This document shows positions 16,776-25,300 of a stretch of 64,000 bases of DNA, in pieces. Position 1 is the first letter of the stretch; every line of letters starts with the position of its first letter. The notes below the pieces were generated by a model, which saw only the letters and a list, made by a program, of their open reading frames with translations, searched no databases and was not told where the DNA came from. A program made the position numbers and the translations under genes. Source of the DNA: Senegalia massiliensis (GTDB lineage: Bacteria > Bacillota > Clostridia > Tissierellales > SIT17); assembly GCF_900626135.1 (NCBI RefSeq), contig NZ_LR130785.1:1521241-1585240 (forward strand), written 5' to 3'.

Positions 16776-17939
16776 TTGAAAAAATTTATAAGTATTTTAT
16801 TAGTTTTAATTATGATTATAAGCTTGTCAGCATGTGGAGATAATTCAGAAAATTCAAAATCTGGACCAGAATCTTCATGGAAGATTGGTATTATGACAGG
16901 TACCGTATCTCAGAATGAAGAAGAATATAGAGCAGCTGAAAATGTATTAGAAAAATATGGTGAAGACAAAGTAGTTATACAAACATATCCTGACCAATTT
17001 ATGAAAGAGCAAGAAACAACCATTGCAAATATTGTAAGTATGGCTTCGGATCAGGACATAAAAGCCATTGTAATAGTACAAGGTGTTCCAGGAACATCAG
17101 CAGCTATAGATAAGGTTAGAGAAATGAGAGAAGACATATTATTTATAGTTGGTACTGCTGGAGAAGACCCAAATATGATAGCTTCTAAAGCTGATGTAGT
17201 ATTTCAAATGGATGAATTAGGCATGGGTACAGCTGTTGTTGAACAAGCAAAAAAACAAGGTGCTGAGACTTTTGTTCATTATTCATTCCCTAGACATATG
17301 TCATATGCACTACTAGCTCAAAGAAGAGATTTATTTAAACAAACTGCAGAAAAATTAGATATGGAATTTGTAGATGCTACTGCACCAGATCCTACAGGTG
17401 ATGCAGGTGTATCAGGAGCACAACAATTTATATTAGAAGATGTTCCGAGAAAAATAGAAGAATATGGAGAAGATACAGCTTTATTTGCAACTAATTGTGC
17501 AATGCAAGAACCTCTTATTAAATCAGCATTAAATGAAGGGGCAATTTTACCACAGCAATGTTGTCCATCTCCATTCCATGGATATCCAGGAGCATTAGGA
17601 ATAGAAATTCCTGAGGATAAAAAAGGTGATATAAATTATGTATCTTCTGAAATATCTAAAAAAATCGAAGAAGGTGGAGGAGAAGGAAGATTTTCTACAT
17701 GGCCTGTACCTATGAACATGATGTTTGTTGAGGCAGGAGCAGAATATGCAAAAGCATATCTAGAAGGTGATATTGAAAATAGGTTAGACACAGATAAAAT
17801 AACAGAAGTATTTTATGAGTATGTAGAAGAAAGAGCCGGAGTAGAGCCAAGTATGACTATTGTACCTTATACTGACGAAAATACAGGGAAAACTTACGAT
17901 AACTATTTGATGGTATTGTCTGATTTTATAGATTTCTAA
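16776..17939 (+). CDS. DUF3798 lipoprotein, probable ABC-transporter binding protein
   Basis: 387 residues from a TTG start behind AAGGGGGAA. Lipoprotein signal with lipobox LSAC (Cys20). The mature part begins WKIGIMTGTVSQNEEEYRA, alternates strands and helices as in periplasmic-binding-protein folds, and belongs, as far as I recognise it, to DUF3798, an uncharacterised clostridial family distantly like the BMP/PnrA nucleoside-binding lipoproteins. The next three genes are an ABC ATPase and two permeases, so it should be the substrate-binding subunit. A hairpin after the gene probably makes it more abundant than the rest. Ligand unknown. Confidence 0.8.
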   Translation: MKKFISILLVLIMIISLSACGDNSENSKSGPESSWKIGIMTGTVSQNEEEYRAAENVLEKYGEDKVVIQTYPDQFMKEQETTIANIVSMASDQDIKAIVIVQGVPGTSAAIDKVREMREDILFIVGTAGEDPNMIASKADVVFQMDELGMGTAVVEQAKKQGAETFVHYSFPRHMSYALLAQRRDLFKQTAEKLDMEFVDATAPDPTGDAGVSGAQQFILEDVPRKIEEYGEDTALFATNCAMQEPLIKSALNEGAILPQQCCPSPFHGYPGALGIEIPEDKKGDINYVSSEISKKIEEGGGEGRFSTWPVPMNMMFVEAGAEYAKAYLEGDIENRLDTDKITEVFYEYVEERAGVEPSMTIVPYTDENTGKTYDNYLMVLSDFIDF

Positions 17940-17948
17940 TAGTTAATA

Positions 17949-17983
17949 AAAATAAGGTTGCCTGTACTTTGGTAACCTTATTT
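17949..17983 (+). terminator. Hairpin between binding-protein and ATPase genes (leaky terminator)
   Basis: AATAAGGTTGCC and GGTAACCTTATT form a 12-base stem with one G-T pair and an 8-base loop, with T residues after it. Its place inside an ABC operon after the binding-protein gene suggests partial termination. Confidence 0.7.
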
Positions 17984-18016
17984 AATTACTCTTTGATAAA
18001 ATAAGGGGGTATTAAT

Positions 18017-19621
18017 TTGAGTGATTATATATTGGAAATGAAAAATATAGAAAAAGAATATTTTAAAAATAAAGTTTTGAAAAATATAAATTTATCAATT
18101 AAATCAGGAGAGATACATGCTATATTAGGTGAAAATGGTGCAGGAAAGTCCACGTTAATGAACATATTATTTGGTATGCCAGTTATACAATCCACAGGAG
18201 GATTTTCTGGAGAGATAATGATTGATGGAGAAATAGTAAATATAGATTCACCAAATGAAGCTATGAAAAAGGGAATAGGAATGGTTCATCAAGAATTTAT
18301 GTTGATCCCTGGTTTTACTATCACTGAAAATATTAAATTAAATAGAGAAAAGACAAAAAAGAATATTATAAGTAAAATATTTGGAGAAAAATTAGAAACA
18401 TTAGATAATAAAGCTATGAACAAAGATACAAGGATAGCATTAGATAAATTGGAGATAGGCTTAGATGAATGGATATTAATCGAAGGATTACCTGTAGGAC
18501 ATAAACAATTTATTGAAATTGCTAGAGAAATAGACAAAGAAAATATTAAAATATTAGTTTTTGATGAACCAACAGCAGTTCTTACAGAAAGTGAATCAGA
18601 AAATTTATTAAAAGCAATGAAAAAATTAGCAAATTTAGGTATAGCGATTATTTTTATTACACATAGATTAGATGAAGTTATGAAGGTTTCAGATAAGGTA
18701 ACAGTTCTTAGAGATGGGGAATTAGTAGTTTGTAAAGAAAAGAAAGATACTCATATTTTAGAATTAGCTGAACTAATGGTAGGTAGAAAAATTAAAAGAC
18801 TGTCCAAAAAAGAAAGTGAAACTAGTTCAGAAAGTGAAGATCAAGATATAATATTATCATTAAGAAATTTATATGTAAATATGCCAGGGGAAAGTACAAA
18901 AGGTATAAATATTGATGTTAAACGAGGAGAAATATTGGGTATTGGGGGACTTGCTGGTCAAGGCAAAATAGGAATATCAAATGGGATAATGGGACTTTAT
19001 GAAACTAAAGGAGAAATAATCATTAACAATAAAAAATTGAAATTAAATAATACAGTAGAATCTTTAAAACATGGTTTAGGTTTTGTTTCAGAAGATAGAA
19101 GAGGAATTGGATTATTATTAGATACTTCTATTGAAATGAATATTGCACTTACTGCTATTCAAATGCAGAAAAAATATATTTCTAAATTTGGCCCTTTTAG
19201 TCAAATTTCTAAATCTGATATTAGAGAGCACTGTCTTACAATGATTACTGATTTAGATATAAGATGTAGAGGACCAGAACAAATTACTAGACGCCTTAGT
19301 GGTGGTAATCAACAAAAAGTATGTATAGCTCGTGCATTAACATTACAACCTGACATTTTATTAATATCAGAACCTACAAGAGGTATAGATATTGGTGCTA
19401 AAAAATTAGTTTTAGATTTATTATATAAATTAAATGAAGAGCTAGGCATGACAATAGTTATGACATCTAGTGAATTAGCTGAACTTAGATCTGTATGTAA
19501 TAGAATTGCAATAATCACTGAAGGTCAGGTAGAAGGTATATTAAGTCCTGATGATGAAGATTCAAAATTTGGCTTAATGATGGCAGGAGAATACAAAAAA
19601 AGTAAAAGGGAGGCTTTTTAA
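18017..19621 (+). CDS. ABC transporter ATPase with two nucleotide-binding domains
   Basis: 534 residues, sugar/nucleoside-importer type. Domain 1 has an intact Walker A (GENGAGKST, 38-46) but a weak signature (LPVGHKQFIEIARE). Domain 2 has a degenerate Walker A (GLAGQGKIGISNG) and an intact signature (LSGGNQQKV). This asymmetry is usual for RbsA/NupO-like ATPases. TTG start behind AAGGGGG. It should power uptake of the DUF3798 ligand through the two following permeases. Confidence 0.93.
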   Translation: MSDYILEMKNIEKEYFKNKVLKNINLSIKSGEIHAILGENGAGKSTLMNILFGMPVIQSTGGFSGEIMIDGEIVNIDSPNEAMKKGIGMVHQEFMLIPGFTITENIKLNREKTKKNIISKIFGEKLETLDNKAMNKDTRIALDKLEIGLDEWILIEGLPVGHKQFIEIAREIDKENIKILVFDEPTAVLTESESENLLKAMKKLANLGIAIIFITHRLDEVMKVSDKVTVLRDGELVVCKEKKDTHILELAELMVGRKIKRLSKKESETSSESEDQDIILSLRNLYVNMPGESTKGINIDVKRGEILGIGGLAGQGKIGISNGIMGLYETKGEIIINNKKLKLNNTVESLKHGLGFVSEDRRGIGLLLDTSIEMNIALTAIQMQKKYISKFGPFSQISKSDIREHCLTMITDLDIRCRGPEQITRRLSGGNQQKVCIARALTLQPDILLISEPTRGIDIGAKKLVLDLLYKLNEELGMTIVMTSSELAELRSVCNRIAIITEGQVEGILSPDDEDSKFGLMMAGEYKKSKREAF

Positions 19622-20662
19622 ATGGTAAGTGTATTTAATAAGACTAAAAATGCTTTAGGGCTTCCAAGGATGATTATAATTACTTTTTTTATTTTACTTA
19701 TAATTTCAGCGCATTTTTTAAAGTTACCAGTCAATTTATTATTAGAAGATACATTAGTAAGAATTGGAATGAATGGAGTATTAGTACTTGCTATGGTTCC
19801 ATCAATATTGTCTGGTATAGGGCCTAATTTTGGATTGCCATTAGGTGTAATATGTGGTTTGTTGGGGGGATTAATAAGTATTGAACTTAATTTAACTGGG
19901 GTAGAGGGGTTTTTAGCAGCTATAGCTATTTCTATTCCTATTGCAATAATTGTTGGTTATTTCTATGCCAAAATATTAAATGCAGTAAAAGGATCAGAAA
20001 TGATGGTTGCAACATATACTGGATTTTCGGTAGTATCATTAATGAGTATTTTATGGATATTAATGCCATTTAAAAGTCCTGAAATGATTTGGCCTATAGG
20101 AAAAGGGCTTAGGGTTACTATTTCTTTAGATGGAAGATATGCACAAATTTTAAATAAATTTATGTCTGTTTCTATTGGAAATATAACTATACCGACTGGG
20201 CTTTTAGCATTCTTTTTAGCATTATGTTTTTTAGTTTGGGTATTTTTACGAAGTAAAGCAGGTATAGCTATGAAAGCAGCTGGAGAAAATCCTAAATTTG
20301 CAGTAGCGTCTGGCATTAATGTAAATAATGCAAGAATAACTGGTACAATATTATCTACTATTCTTGGTGCTATAGGTATATTAGTTTATGCTCAAAGTTA
20401 TGGTTTTTTTCAGTTATATCAAGCTCCATTAATGATGGCATTTTCTGCAGTAGCTGCAATTTTAATAGGGGGAGCTTCAGCTGGAAAGGCAAAAATAAGT
20501 CATGTTATTCTAGGAGTTTTATTATTTCAAGGATTACTTACAATATCATTACCAGTAGCTAATAAAATAGTAAGTGAAGGAAATTTATCTGAGGTAGCTA
20601 GGATGATTATTCAAAATGGTATCATCTTGTATGCTTTAACTAAAGTAGGAGGTGATAGTTAA
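19622..20662 (+). CDS. ABC transporter permease (BPD_transp_2 type), first subunit
   Basis: 346 residues, about ten hydrophobic segments, with the family blocks GSEMMVATYTGF (about 122-133), AMKAAGENPKFAVASGINVN (about 216-235), and LIGGASAGKA near the end. The ATG abuts the ATPase stop. Its end carries AGGAGGTGAT, which serves the second permease gene. This family imports sugars, nucleosides and amino acids; the substrate here cannot be read from sequence. Confidence 0.9.
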   Translation: MVSVFNKTKNALGLPRMIIITFFILLIISAHFLKLPVNLLLEDTLVRIGMNGVLVLAMVPSILSGIGPNFGLPLGVICGLLGGLISIELNLTGVEGFLAAIAISIPIAIIVGYFYAKILNAVKGSEMMVATYTGFSVVSLMSILWILMPFKSPEMIWPIGKGLRVTISLDGRYAQILNKFMSVSIGNITIPTGLLAFFLALCFLVWVFLRSKAGIAMKAAGENPKFAVASGINVNNARITGTILSTILGAIGILVYAQSYGFFQLYQAPLMMAFSAVAAILIGGASAGKAKISHVILGVLLFQGLLTISLPVANKIVSEGNLSEVARMIIQNGIILYALTKVGGDS

Positions 20663-20663
20663 T

Positions 20664-21941
20664 ATGTCAAATCAAAACACCTTAGAAAACACAGGAAAGA
20701 AAATGATATTTAATAATATAGTTACAATTATATTTGTTATTTTATGTCTTATAGGAGTTCAACTATCTAATTTACCCATATCATTTATAGTAAATGAATT
20801 GATAACAAGAATTACAAGAAACTCATTTTTAGTATTATCTTTAATAATTCCAGTGCTTGCAGGTATGGGATTAAACTTTAGTATCGTTGTAGGAGCAATG
20901 GCAGGACAAATAGCTATAATATCTGTGACACATCTAGGTATTACTGGATTTAAAGGATTCATATTAGCTATAGCTATATCATTTCCTATTGCTTTATTAT
21001 TCGGATTTCTAACTGGGAAATTATTAAATAAAACAAAGGGACAAGAAATGATTGCTAGTATGATTACAGGGTTTTTTGCTAATGGTGTCTATCAATTAAT
21101 ATTCTTATTTTTAGTAGGTACATTAATACCTATGAAAAATCCAGTTTTAATGTTAAGTGGAGGAGTAGGTATAAGAAATACTATTGATTTATCAAAGGGA
21201 GTTAAACCTACAGGTATAAAATACGCTTTAGATAATATTTTAAAGCTACCCTTATTTAATATAGTATTAATTTGTTCTATAATAACCATTATAATTTATT
21301 CTTTTATTTATATAAGAAATAAAAGAAGTAAATACAAAGTAAATTATAATAAATTTAAATATATATTTACTATGATAATGATGGTGTTACTTATAATATT
21401 ATCTTTATATATAAAAACTAGTAATTCACTATTAAATATGACTAAGGTACCTGTTATAACCATATTTGTAATATTTGTTTTGTGTCTTTTTAATGTATTG
21501 ATTGTCAAAACGAAAATAGGTCAAGAATTTAGAACAGTAGGTCAAGACAAACAGATTGCTAAAGTTTCTGGTATAAATGTAGATAAAATAAGAGTTTTAG
21601 CTATTGTAATATCTATAGTTCTAGCAGCTTGGGGACAAATTATATTCCTTCAAAATCTAGGAACTTTAAATACCTATGGTAGCCATGAACAAATAGGAAT
21701 GTTTTCAATAGCAGCATTACTTATAGGTGGAGCTTCAGTTTCTAAAGCAACTATAGGTCAGGCAATACTTGGTACAACATTATTCCATACACTATTTATA
21801 GTATCTCCTCTAGCAGGAAAGAATTTATTTGGTGATGCGCAAATTGGAGAGTTTTTCAGAGCATTTGTAGCTTATGGAGTAATAGGAGTTTCTTTGGGGT
21901 TACATGCTTGGAAAAAAAGAGTAGAATTAAAAAGAAAATAA
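20664..21941 (+). CDS. ABC transporter permease (BPD_transp_2 type), second subunit
   Basis: 425 residues from ATG 20664, chosen because AGGAGGTGAT at 20648-20657 lies 6 bases before it; an in-frame GTG at 20652 is inside that site. It pairs with the first permease: GQEMIASMITGF parallels GSEMMVATYTGF, and TVGQDKQIAKVSGINVDKIR and LIGGASVSKA recur. A basic loop of about 60 residues near the middle makes it longer than the partner. The stop codon lies within a 60-base palindrome. Confidence 0.9.
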   Translation: MSNQNTLENTGKKMIFNNIVTIIFVILCLIGVQLSNLPISFIVNELITRITRNSFLVLSLIIPVLAGMGLNFSIVVGAMAGQIAIISVTHLGITGFKGFILAIAISFPIALLFGFLTGKLLNKTKGQEMIASMITGFFANGVYQLIFLFLVGTLIPMKNPVLMLSGGVGIRNTIDLSKGVKPTGIKYALDNILKLPLFNIVLICSIITIIIYSFIYIRNKRSKYKVNYNKFKYIFTMIMMVLLIILSLYIKTSNSLLNMTKVPVITIFVIFVLCLFNVLIVKTKIGQEFRTVGQDKQIAKVSGINVDKIRVLAIVISIVLAAWGQIIFLQNLGTLNTYGSHEQIGMFSIAALLIGGASVSKATIGQAILGTTLFHTLFIVSPLAGKNLFGDAQIGEFFRAFVAYGVIGVSLGLHAWKKRVELKRK

Positions 21942-21994
21942 TATATATAAATAAAACACTTTCTAGAAAGTGTTTTATTTATATATATTATTTT
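21935..21994 (+). terminator. 60-base perfect palindrome at the end of the ABC operon
   Basis: Every base from 21935 to 21964 pairs with 21965 to 21994 (centre TCT|AGA), giving two 30-base arms without a mismatch. It includes the stop codon of the second permease gene. The GC-containing core (AACACTTTCT) with flanking A/T makes it a terminator on either strand, but the length is exceptional. Confidence 0.85.
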
Positions 21995-22066
21995 ACTCTT
22001 AAATGTTGAAAAAAATATGATATAATAGTATAATAAATATTCGAGTCTTTTTTTGTCGAAAAAATT

Positions 22067-22579
22067 TTATTGAAGGTCTATTAAATAATTTTCAAGTAAT
22101 TTTTTAACGATAATCATAAGGATTATACAGAGATATACGAAAAATAAAGTTTTAAAATCCCATGGAGTCAGAATTAATGATAGAGCCATACCCACTGCTG
22201 GAGGGTGCTCTGTATTAGTTATGGTCATTACAAACATTGTAGCACCTACTGATAAGGCTCCTGTAATCATATAAAGGGTATTTAAATTTATTGTTTCGAT
22301 TATATCTATTAAAAACATTGATAACAAATGAAATATTATACCAAAAATTATACCAAGAGTATATCCACCAAGAATATTTTTACCTTTTGCAGAATGGGTT
22401 TTTGGCATAGTAAAGACAATAAAAGTAGTAGCACCTAAACTTGCTATTACTGTAGTATAAACAAAGTAGTTTAGAAATAACAATATGAACATTATTGATA
22501 TAGTTGCTAATACGCATTGTAATATATATCTTTTAATATTATCTTTAAATTTAGAATCTAAAAATTTAATGACAAACAC
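22067..22579 (-). CDS. HPP family membrane protein
   Basis: 170 residues with about five membrane segments. It contains ASLGATTFIVFTMPKTHSAK (about 52-71) and the family signature TEHPPAVGMALS (about 128-139). The HPP family includes proteins tied to nitrite transport in chloroplasts and cyanobacteria; function in anaerobic Firmicutes is unknown. Monocistronic, minus strand, between the ABC operon and an unrecognised gene. Confidence 0.85.
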   Translation of the reverse strand: MFVIKFLDSKFKDNIKRYILQCVLATISIMFILLFLNYFVYTTVIASLGATTFIVFTMPKTHSAKGKNILGGYTLGIIFGIIFHLLSMFLIDIIETINLNTLYMITGALSVGATMFVMTITNTEHPPAVGMALSLILTPWDFKTLFFVYLCIILMIIVKKLLENYLIDLQ

Positions 22580-22700
22580 TCCTTGAATTTTAATAAATTT
22601 AACTATATATTATCATATTATGAAAAAATAAAAAATAAATCAATAAACAGGTTTAGATTATTTTATACTGGCAATAATTTCTAAAGAAGGAGGGATGGAT

Positions 22701-23438
22701 TTGCAAACTTCTGCAGTGGAACCTTGGGAACTATATGAAGGATTGAAAAATAAATTTTTATTTAATAATGATATAAACTCAATACATATTTTATTGTCAT
22801 TATATGATTTAGAAAAAAATATTAGTAATATTTATCCTCAATATATTTGCACTAAAAATATTGAAAATAAAATAAAAAAATTATTAAGAGATAGAGAAAA
22901 TCCACGTGCTATTGCAAGATCAATTACTAATGTTATTAGAGAAGATATTGATAGAATTGAACTTTGCTTTTATATTGAAGGATATAAATATGGATTTTAT
23001 AATAATAAATGGATTAATGTATTAGAAGAACTTGCATTGAAGTATTTTGATTTAGATATACTTTATGACAAAAGATATTTATTTCATTTTAATTATGCAA
23101 ACACTGAAATAAATAAAGTTAGAAATGAAATAAAAGAAGAGATAGATATAAACGAAAGTGTAAGAAATGAATATAAGCATCTTATAAAAATATTTGCAGA
23201 AAAAGTAATCCATTCAAAATTGAAATATATTGATAATTATGTAGACAAACAATTAAAACTTGTGTTTAATCCAGATAAGCTTAATATAAAAGAAGAGAGC
23301 ATTTGTCTTACGCAAGATGAATTAGAAAAAATATATGATGTTTTAGTTAGAGAATTAATTAAAAACCTCATGAATATATTTAAAGGATCATGTTGGTATG
23401 CACTTAACGATAGAGTATTAAAGAGATACCCCTATTAA
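22701..23438 (+). CDS. Unrecognised soluble protein upstream of bofC
   Basis: 245 residues from TTG 22701. The strong AAGGAGGG at 22687-22694 leaves 6-7 bases to this TTG, while an ATG at 22695 abuts the site. I do not recognise the family. The protein is helical and charged with no membrane segment. Notable stretches are RENPRAIARSITNVIRED (about 68-85) and LCFYIEGYKYGFYNNKW (about 90-106), and an ending with SCWYALNDRVLKRYPY. It is followed by a hairpin and bofC, so a sporulation role is possible. The last codons are in the hairpin. Confidence 0.6.
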   Translation: MQTSAVEPWELYEGLKNKFLFNNDINSIHILLSLYDLEKNISNIYPQYICTKNIENKIKKLLRDRENPRAIARSITNVIREDIDRIELCFYIEGYKYGFYNNKWINVLEELALKYFDLDILYDKRYLFHFNYANTEINKVRNEIKEEIDINESVRNEYKHLIKIFAEKVIHSKLKYIDNYVDKQLKLVFNPDKLNIKEESICLTQDELEKIYDVLVRELIKNLMNIFKGSCWYALNDRVLKRYPY

Positions 23439-23469
23439 GAACTATAGAGTTTATAAGTTCAATAGGGGT
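23428..23469 (+). repeat. Inverted repeat at the 3' end of the unrecognised gene
   Basis: CCCCTATT (23429-23436) pairs with AATAGGGG (23461-23468), and GAACT inside pairs with AGTTC, giving a 13-bp interrupted stem with an AT loop. No T run follows, so it may be an mRNA 3' stabiliser, a weak terminator or an operator. It spans the stop codon. Confidence 0.65.
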
Positions 23470-23501
23470 TGAAAATTGTATATAAAATGTTTTTTTGGAA
23501 A

Positions 23502-23532
23502 TAATATCTTCCAAGAAAGGATGAAGATATTA
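23502..23532 (+). promoter_or_regulatory. Hairpin displaying the bofC ribosome site in its loop
   Basis: TAATATCTTC (23502-23511) and GAAGATATTA (23523-23532) form a perfect 10-bp stem; the 11-base loop holds AAGAAAGGAT, the only Shine-Dalgarno-like stretch for bofC, and the last stem base is the A of the start codon ATG. The site is 11 bases from ATG in linear sequence, rather long. Confidence 0.55.
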
Positions 23533-24116
23533 TGAAAAATTCTTATAAAATGTTCTATTTGTTTTTAGGACTTACTTTAGCTGTGGTTTTATTAATATTT
23601 AGTTTTCTAGATAATAGATTAGAAAATAAAAATAAAGATGAGAATATAGCTAAAAATCAAAGCATAAACAAAGAATTATCACAAGAAATTAATGTTAAAC
23701 CTCAAGAGAAAATAAATAAAAATACAATTATAGAATATGAAAATTATTATACTGAATGTGAGCATGTAGTAAGAAGCTTTGAGTTAGATAAGAAAAAATA
23801 TATAGATATGGGTAGAGATGAATTTAGAAATAATTTTAAAATAGAGTTTTCTACTAAAATCATAAGATTTGACTCTGAGAGAGTAATAGTGCGAATAGAT
23901 AAAAATTTTTTATGCCCAAATCATTATGTTGTAGGCGAATATGAAGGATATGTTTCCATATATAAGATAAATGACAAGGGAGAAAGAGTATTATTTAAAA
24001 AGTTAGATCAATCTATAGAGTTTCTAAGTGATTTTGATAAAAACAAATTAAAAAAAGGTATTATCGTTGACAGTATAGACGATATTGGTGAGATAATAGA
24101 AAACTTCATAAGTTAA
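23532..24116 (+). CDS. bofC: BofC-like forespore protein
   Basis: 194 residues: a membrane anchor or signal segment at about 7-26, a charged linker, then a BofC C-terminal-type domain with YTECEHVV (about 73-80), [20 protein letters not shown] (about 127-146) and a final [17 protein letters not shown]. In Bacillus, BofC is secreted from the forespore and inhibits the SpoIVB protease, which delays sigma K activation; bofC there also lies just before ruvAB, as here. The N-terminal domain of Bacillus BofC seems absent or diverged. Confidence 0.78.
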   Translation: MKNSYKMFYLFLGLTLAVVLLIFSFLDNRLENKNKDENIAKNQSINKELSQEINVKPQEKINKNTIIEYENYYTECEHVVRSFELDKKKYIDMGRDEFRNNFKIEFSTKIIRFDSERVIVRIDKNFLCPNHYVVGEYEGYVSIYKINDKGERVLFKKLDQSIEFLSDFDKNKLKKGIIVDSIDDIGEIIENFIS

Positions 24117-24135
24117 AACTTATGAAGTTTTCTAT
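24096..24135 (+). terminator. Terminator after bofC
   Basis: 17-bp perfect stem (left arm 24096-24112, right arm 24119-24135) with a 6-base loop. The left arm includes the last bofC codons; T residues fall in the right arm. Confidence 0.75.
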
Positions 24136-24149
24136 TATTGCTTTAAATG

Positions 24150-24158
24150 TGATAGAAT
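24150..24158 (+). promoter_or_regulatory. Extended -10 element before ruvC
   Basis: TGATAGAAT, 34 bases upstream of ruvC and after the bofC terminator. No strong -35. Confidence 0.4.
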
Positions 24159-24192
24159 TATATATTATAAATATTTATTAGGAGTTGAACAA

Positions 24193-24687
24193 ATGAGAAT
24201 ATTTGGTATAGATCCTGGCATAGCCATAGTAGGATATGGTGTTATTGACTATAAAGGAAATAATTTTAAAGTTGTTGATTATGGTGTAATAACAACCCCT
24301 GCTAGTATGAGCCCACAGCAGAGATTAAAAAAAGTATATGATGAGCTTACAAATATATTAATAGAATATAAGCCTGATGCTGTAGCAATTGAGGAATTAT
24401 TTTTTAATAAGAATGTAAAAACAGCAATACAAGTTGGACAAGCAAGAGGGGTTGAAATACTTGCTGTTATGAATCAAAATATAGATTTATTTGAATATAC
24501 TCCATTGCAAGTAAAACAAGGTGTTGTCGGTTATGGTAGAGCTAAGAAAAAGCAAGTTCAAGAAATGGTAAAGATGTTACTCAATTTAAAAGAAATTCCA
24601 AAGCCAGATGATGCGGCGGATGCTTTAGCTGTTGCTATTAGTCATGCTCATTCTGGACAATTTGATAAATTATTTGAAATGAAATAA
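24193..24687 (+). CDS. ruvC: Holliday junction resolvase RuvC
   Basis: 164 residues, normal size. The catalytic acid cluster is visible: Asp7 in [12 protein letters not shown], Glu in [10 protein letters not shown] (about 66-75), and the [10 protein letters not shown] segment near 138-147. RuvC cuts Holliday junctions after RuvAB branch migration. AGGAG precedes the ATG. It heads ruvC-ruvA-ruvB. Bacilli lack ruvC and use RecU, so this points to a clostridial type. Confidence 0.96.
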   Translation: MRIFGIDPGIAIVGYGVIDYKGNNFKVVDYGVITTPASMSPQQRLKKVYDELTNILIEYKPDAVAIEELFFNKNVKTAIQVGQARGVEILAVMNQNIDLFEYTPLQVKQGVVGYGRAKKKQVQEMVKMLLNLKEIPKPDDAADALAVAISHAHSGQFDKLFEMK

Positions 24688-24700
24688 TGGAGTGAATAAA

Positions 24701-25288
24701 ATGTATAGATATATAAAAGGTATAATTGAAGAAATATCTGAAGATTTTATAGTTATAGATAATAGTGGAATTGGATATAAGATACATACTTCTGTAAATA
24801 CAATAAAAGATATTAAAATAGGAGAAGAAGTTAAAATTTATACTTATTTAAATGTCAGAGAAGACGATATGAGCTTATATGGCTTTGGTATGAAAACAGA
24901 ACTTGAATTATTTTTAAAATTAATATCTGTTTCAAAAATAGGACCAAAAGTAGGTCTTGGAATTTTATCTGCATTATCTGTAGATCAAATAAAATATGCT
25001 ATTATAAATGAGGATGCAAACAAATTATCAGAAGCACCAGGAGTAGGTAAAAAAACAGCTAATAGAATGATATTAGAGCTTAAAGATAAAATAAAAGATT
25101 ATAACATAGAAAATGTTGAAATGTCTAATTTAAATGTTAACTCTAATTATGATGAATCAATAGATGCTTTAGTTGCTCTTGGGTATACTAAATATGAAGC
25201 ATCTAATGTAATATCACGTATAGATACTAAAAATTTAAGTACTGAAGATATAATAAAGTTATCTTTAAGTGAATTATCAAAAAGATAA
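24701..25288 (+). CDS. ruvA: Holliday junction branch-migration protein RuvA
   Basis: 195 residues from ATG 24701; a GTG at 24692 lies within the TGGAGTG ribosome site and is less likely. Domain I starts YRYIKGIIEEISEDFIVIDN; two helix-hairpin-helix motifs follow (SVSKIGPKVGLGILSAL and EAPGVGKKTANRMILELKDK), and the C-terminal domain III (DALVALGYTKYEASNVI) contacts RuvB. Confidence 0.96.
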   Translation: MYRYIKGIIEEISEDFIVIDNSGIGYKIHTSVNTIKDIKIGEEVKIYTYLNVREDDMSLYGFGMKTELELFLKLISVSKIGPKVGLGILSALSVDQIKYAIINEDANKLSEAPGVGKKTANRMILELKDKIKDYNIENVEMSNLNVNSNYDESIDALVALGYTKYEASNVISRIDTKNLSTEDIIKLSLSELSKR

Positions 25289-25300
25289 GAGGGGATAATT

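Noticed and set aside
21935-21994. Long palindrome as an insertion-sequence end or attachment site
   Set aside because: No transposase, no target duplication, and the position directly at an operon end fits a terminator.
22695-22700. ATG 22695 as start of the unrecognised gene
   Set aside because: It directly touches AAGGAGGG with no spacing; TTG 22701 is better placed.
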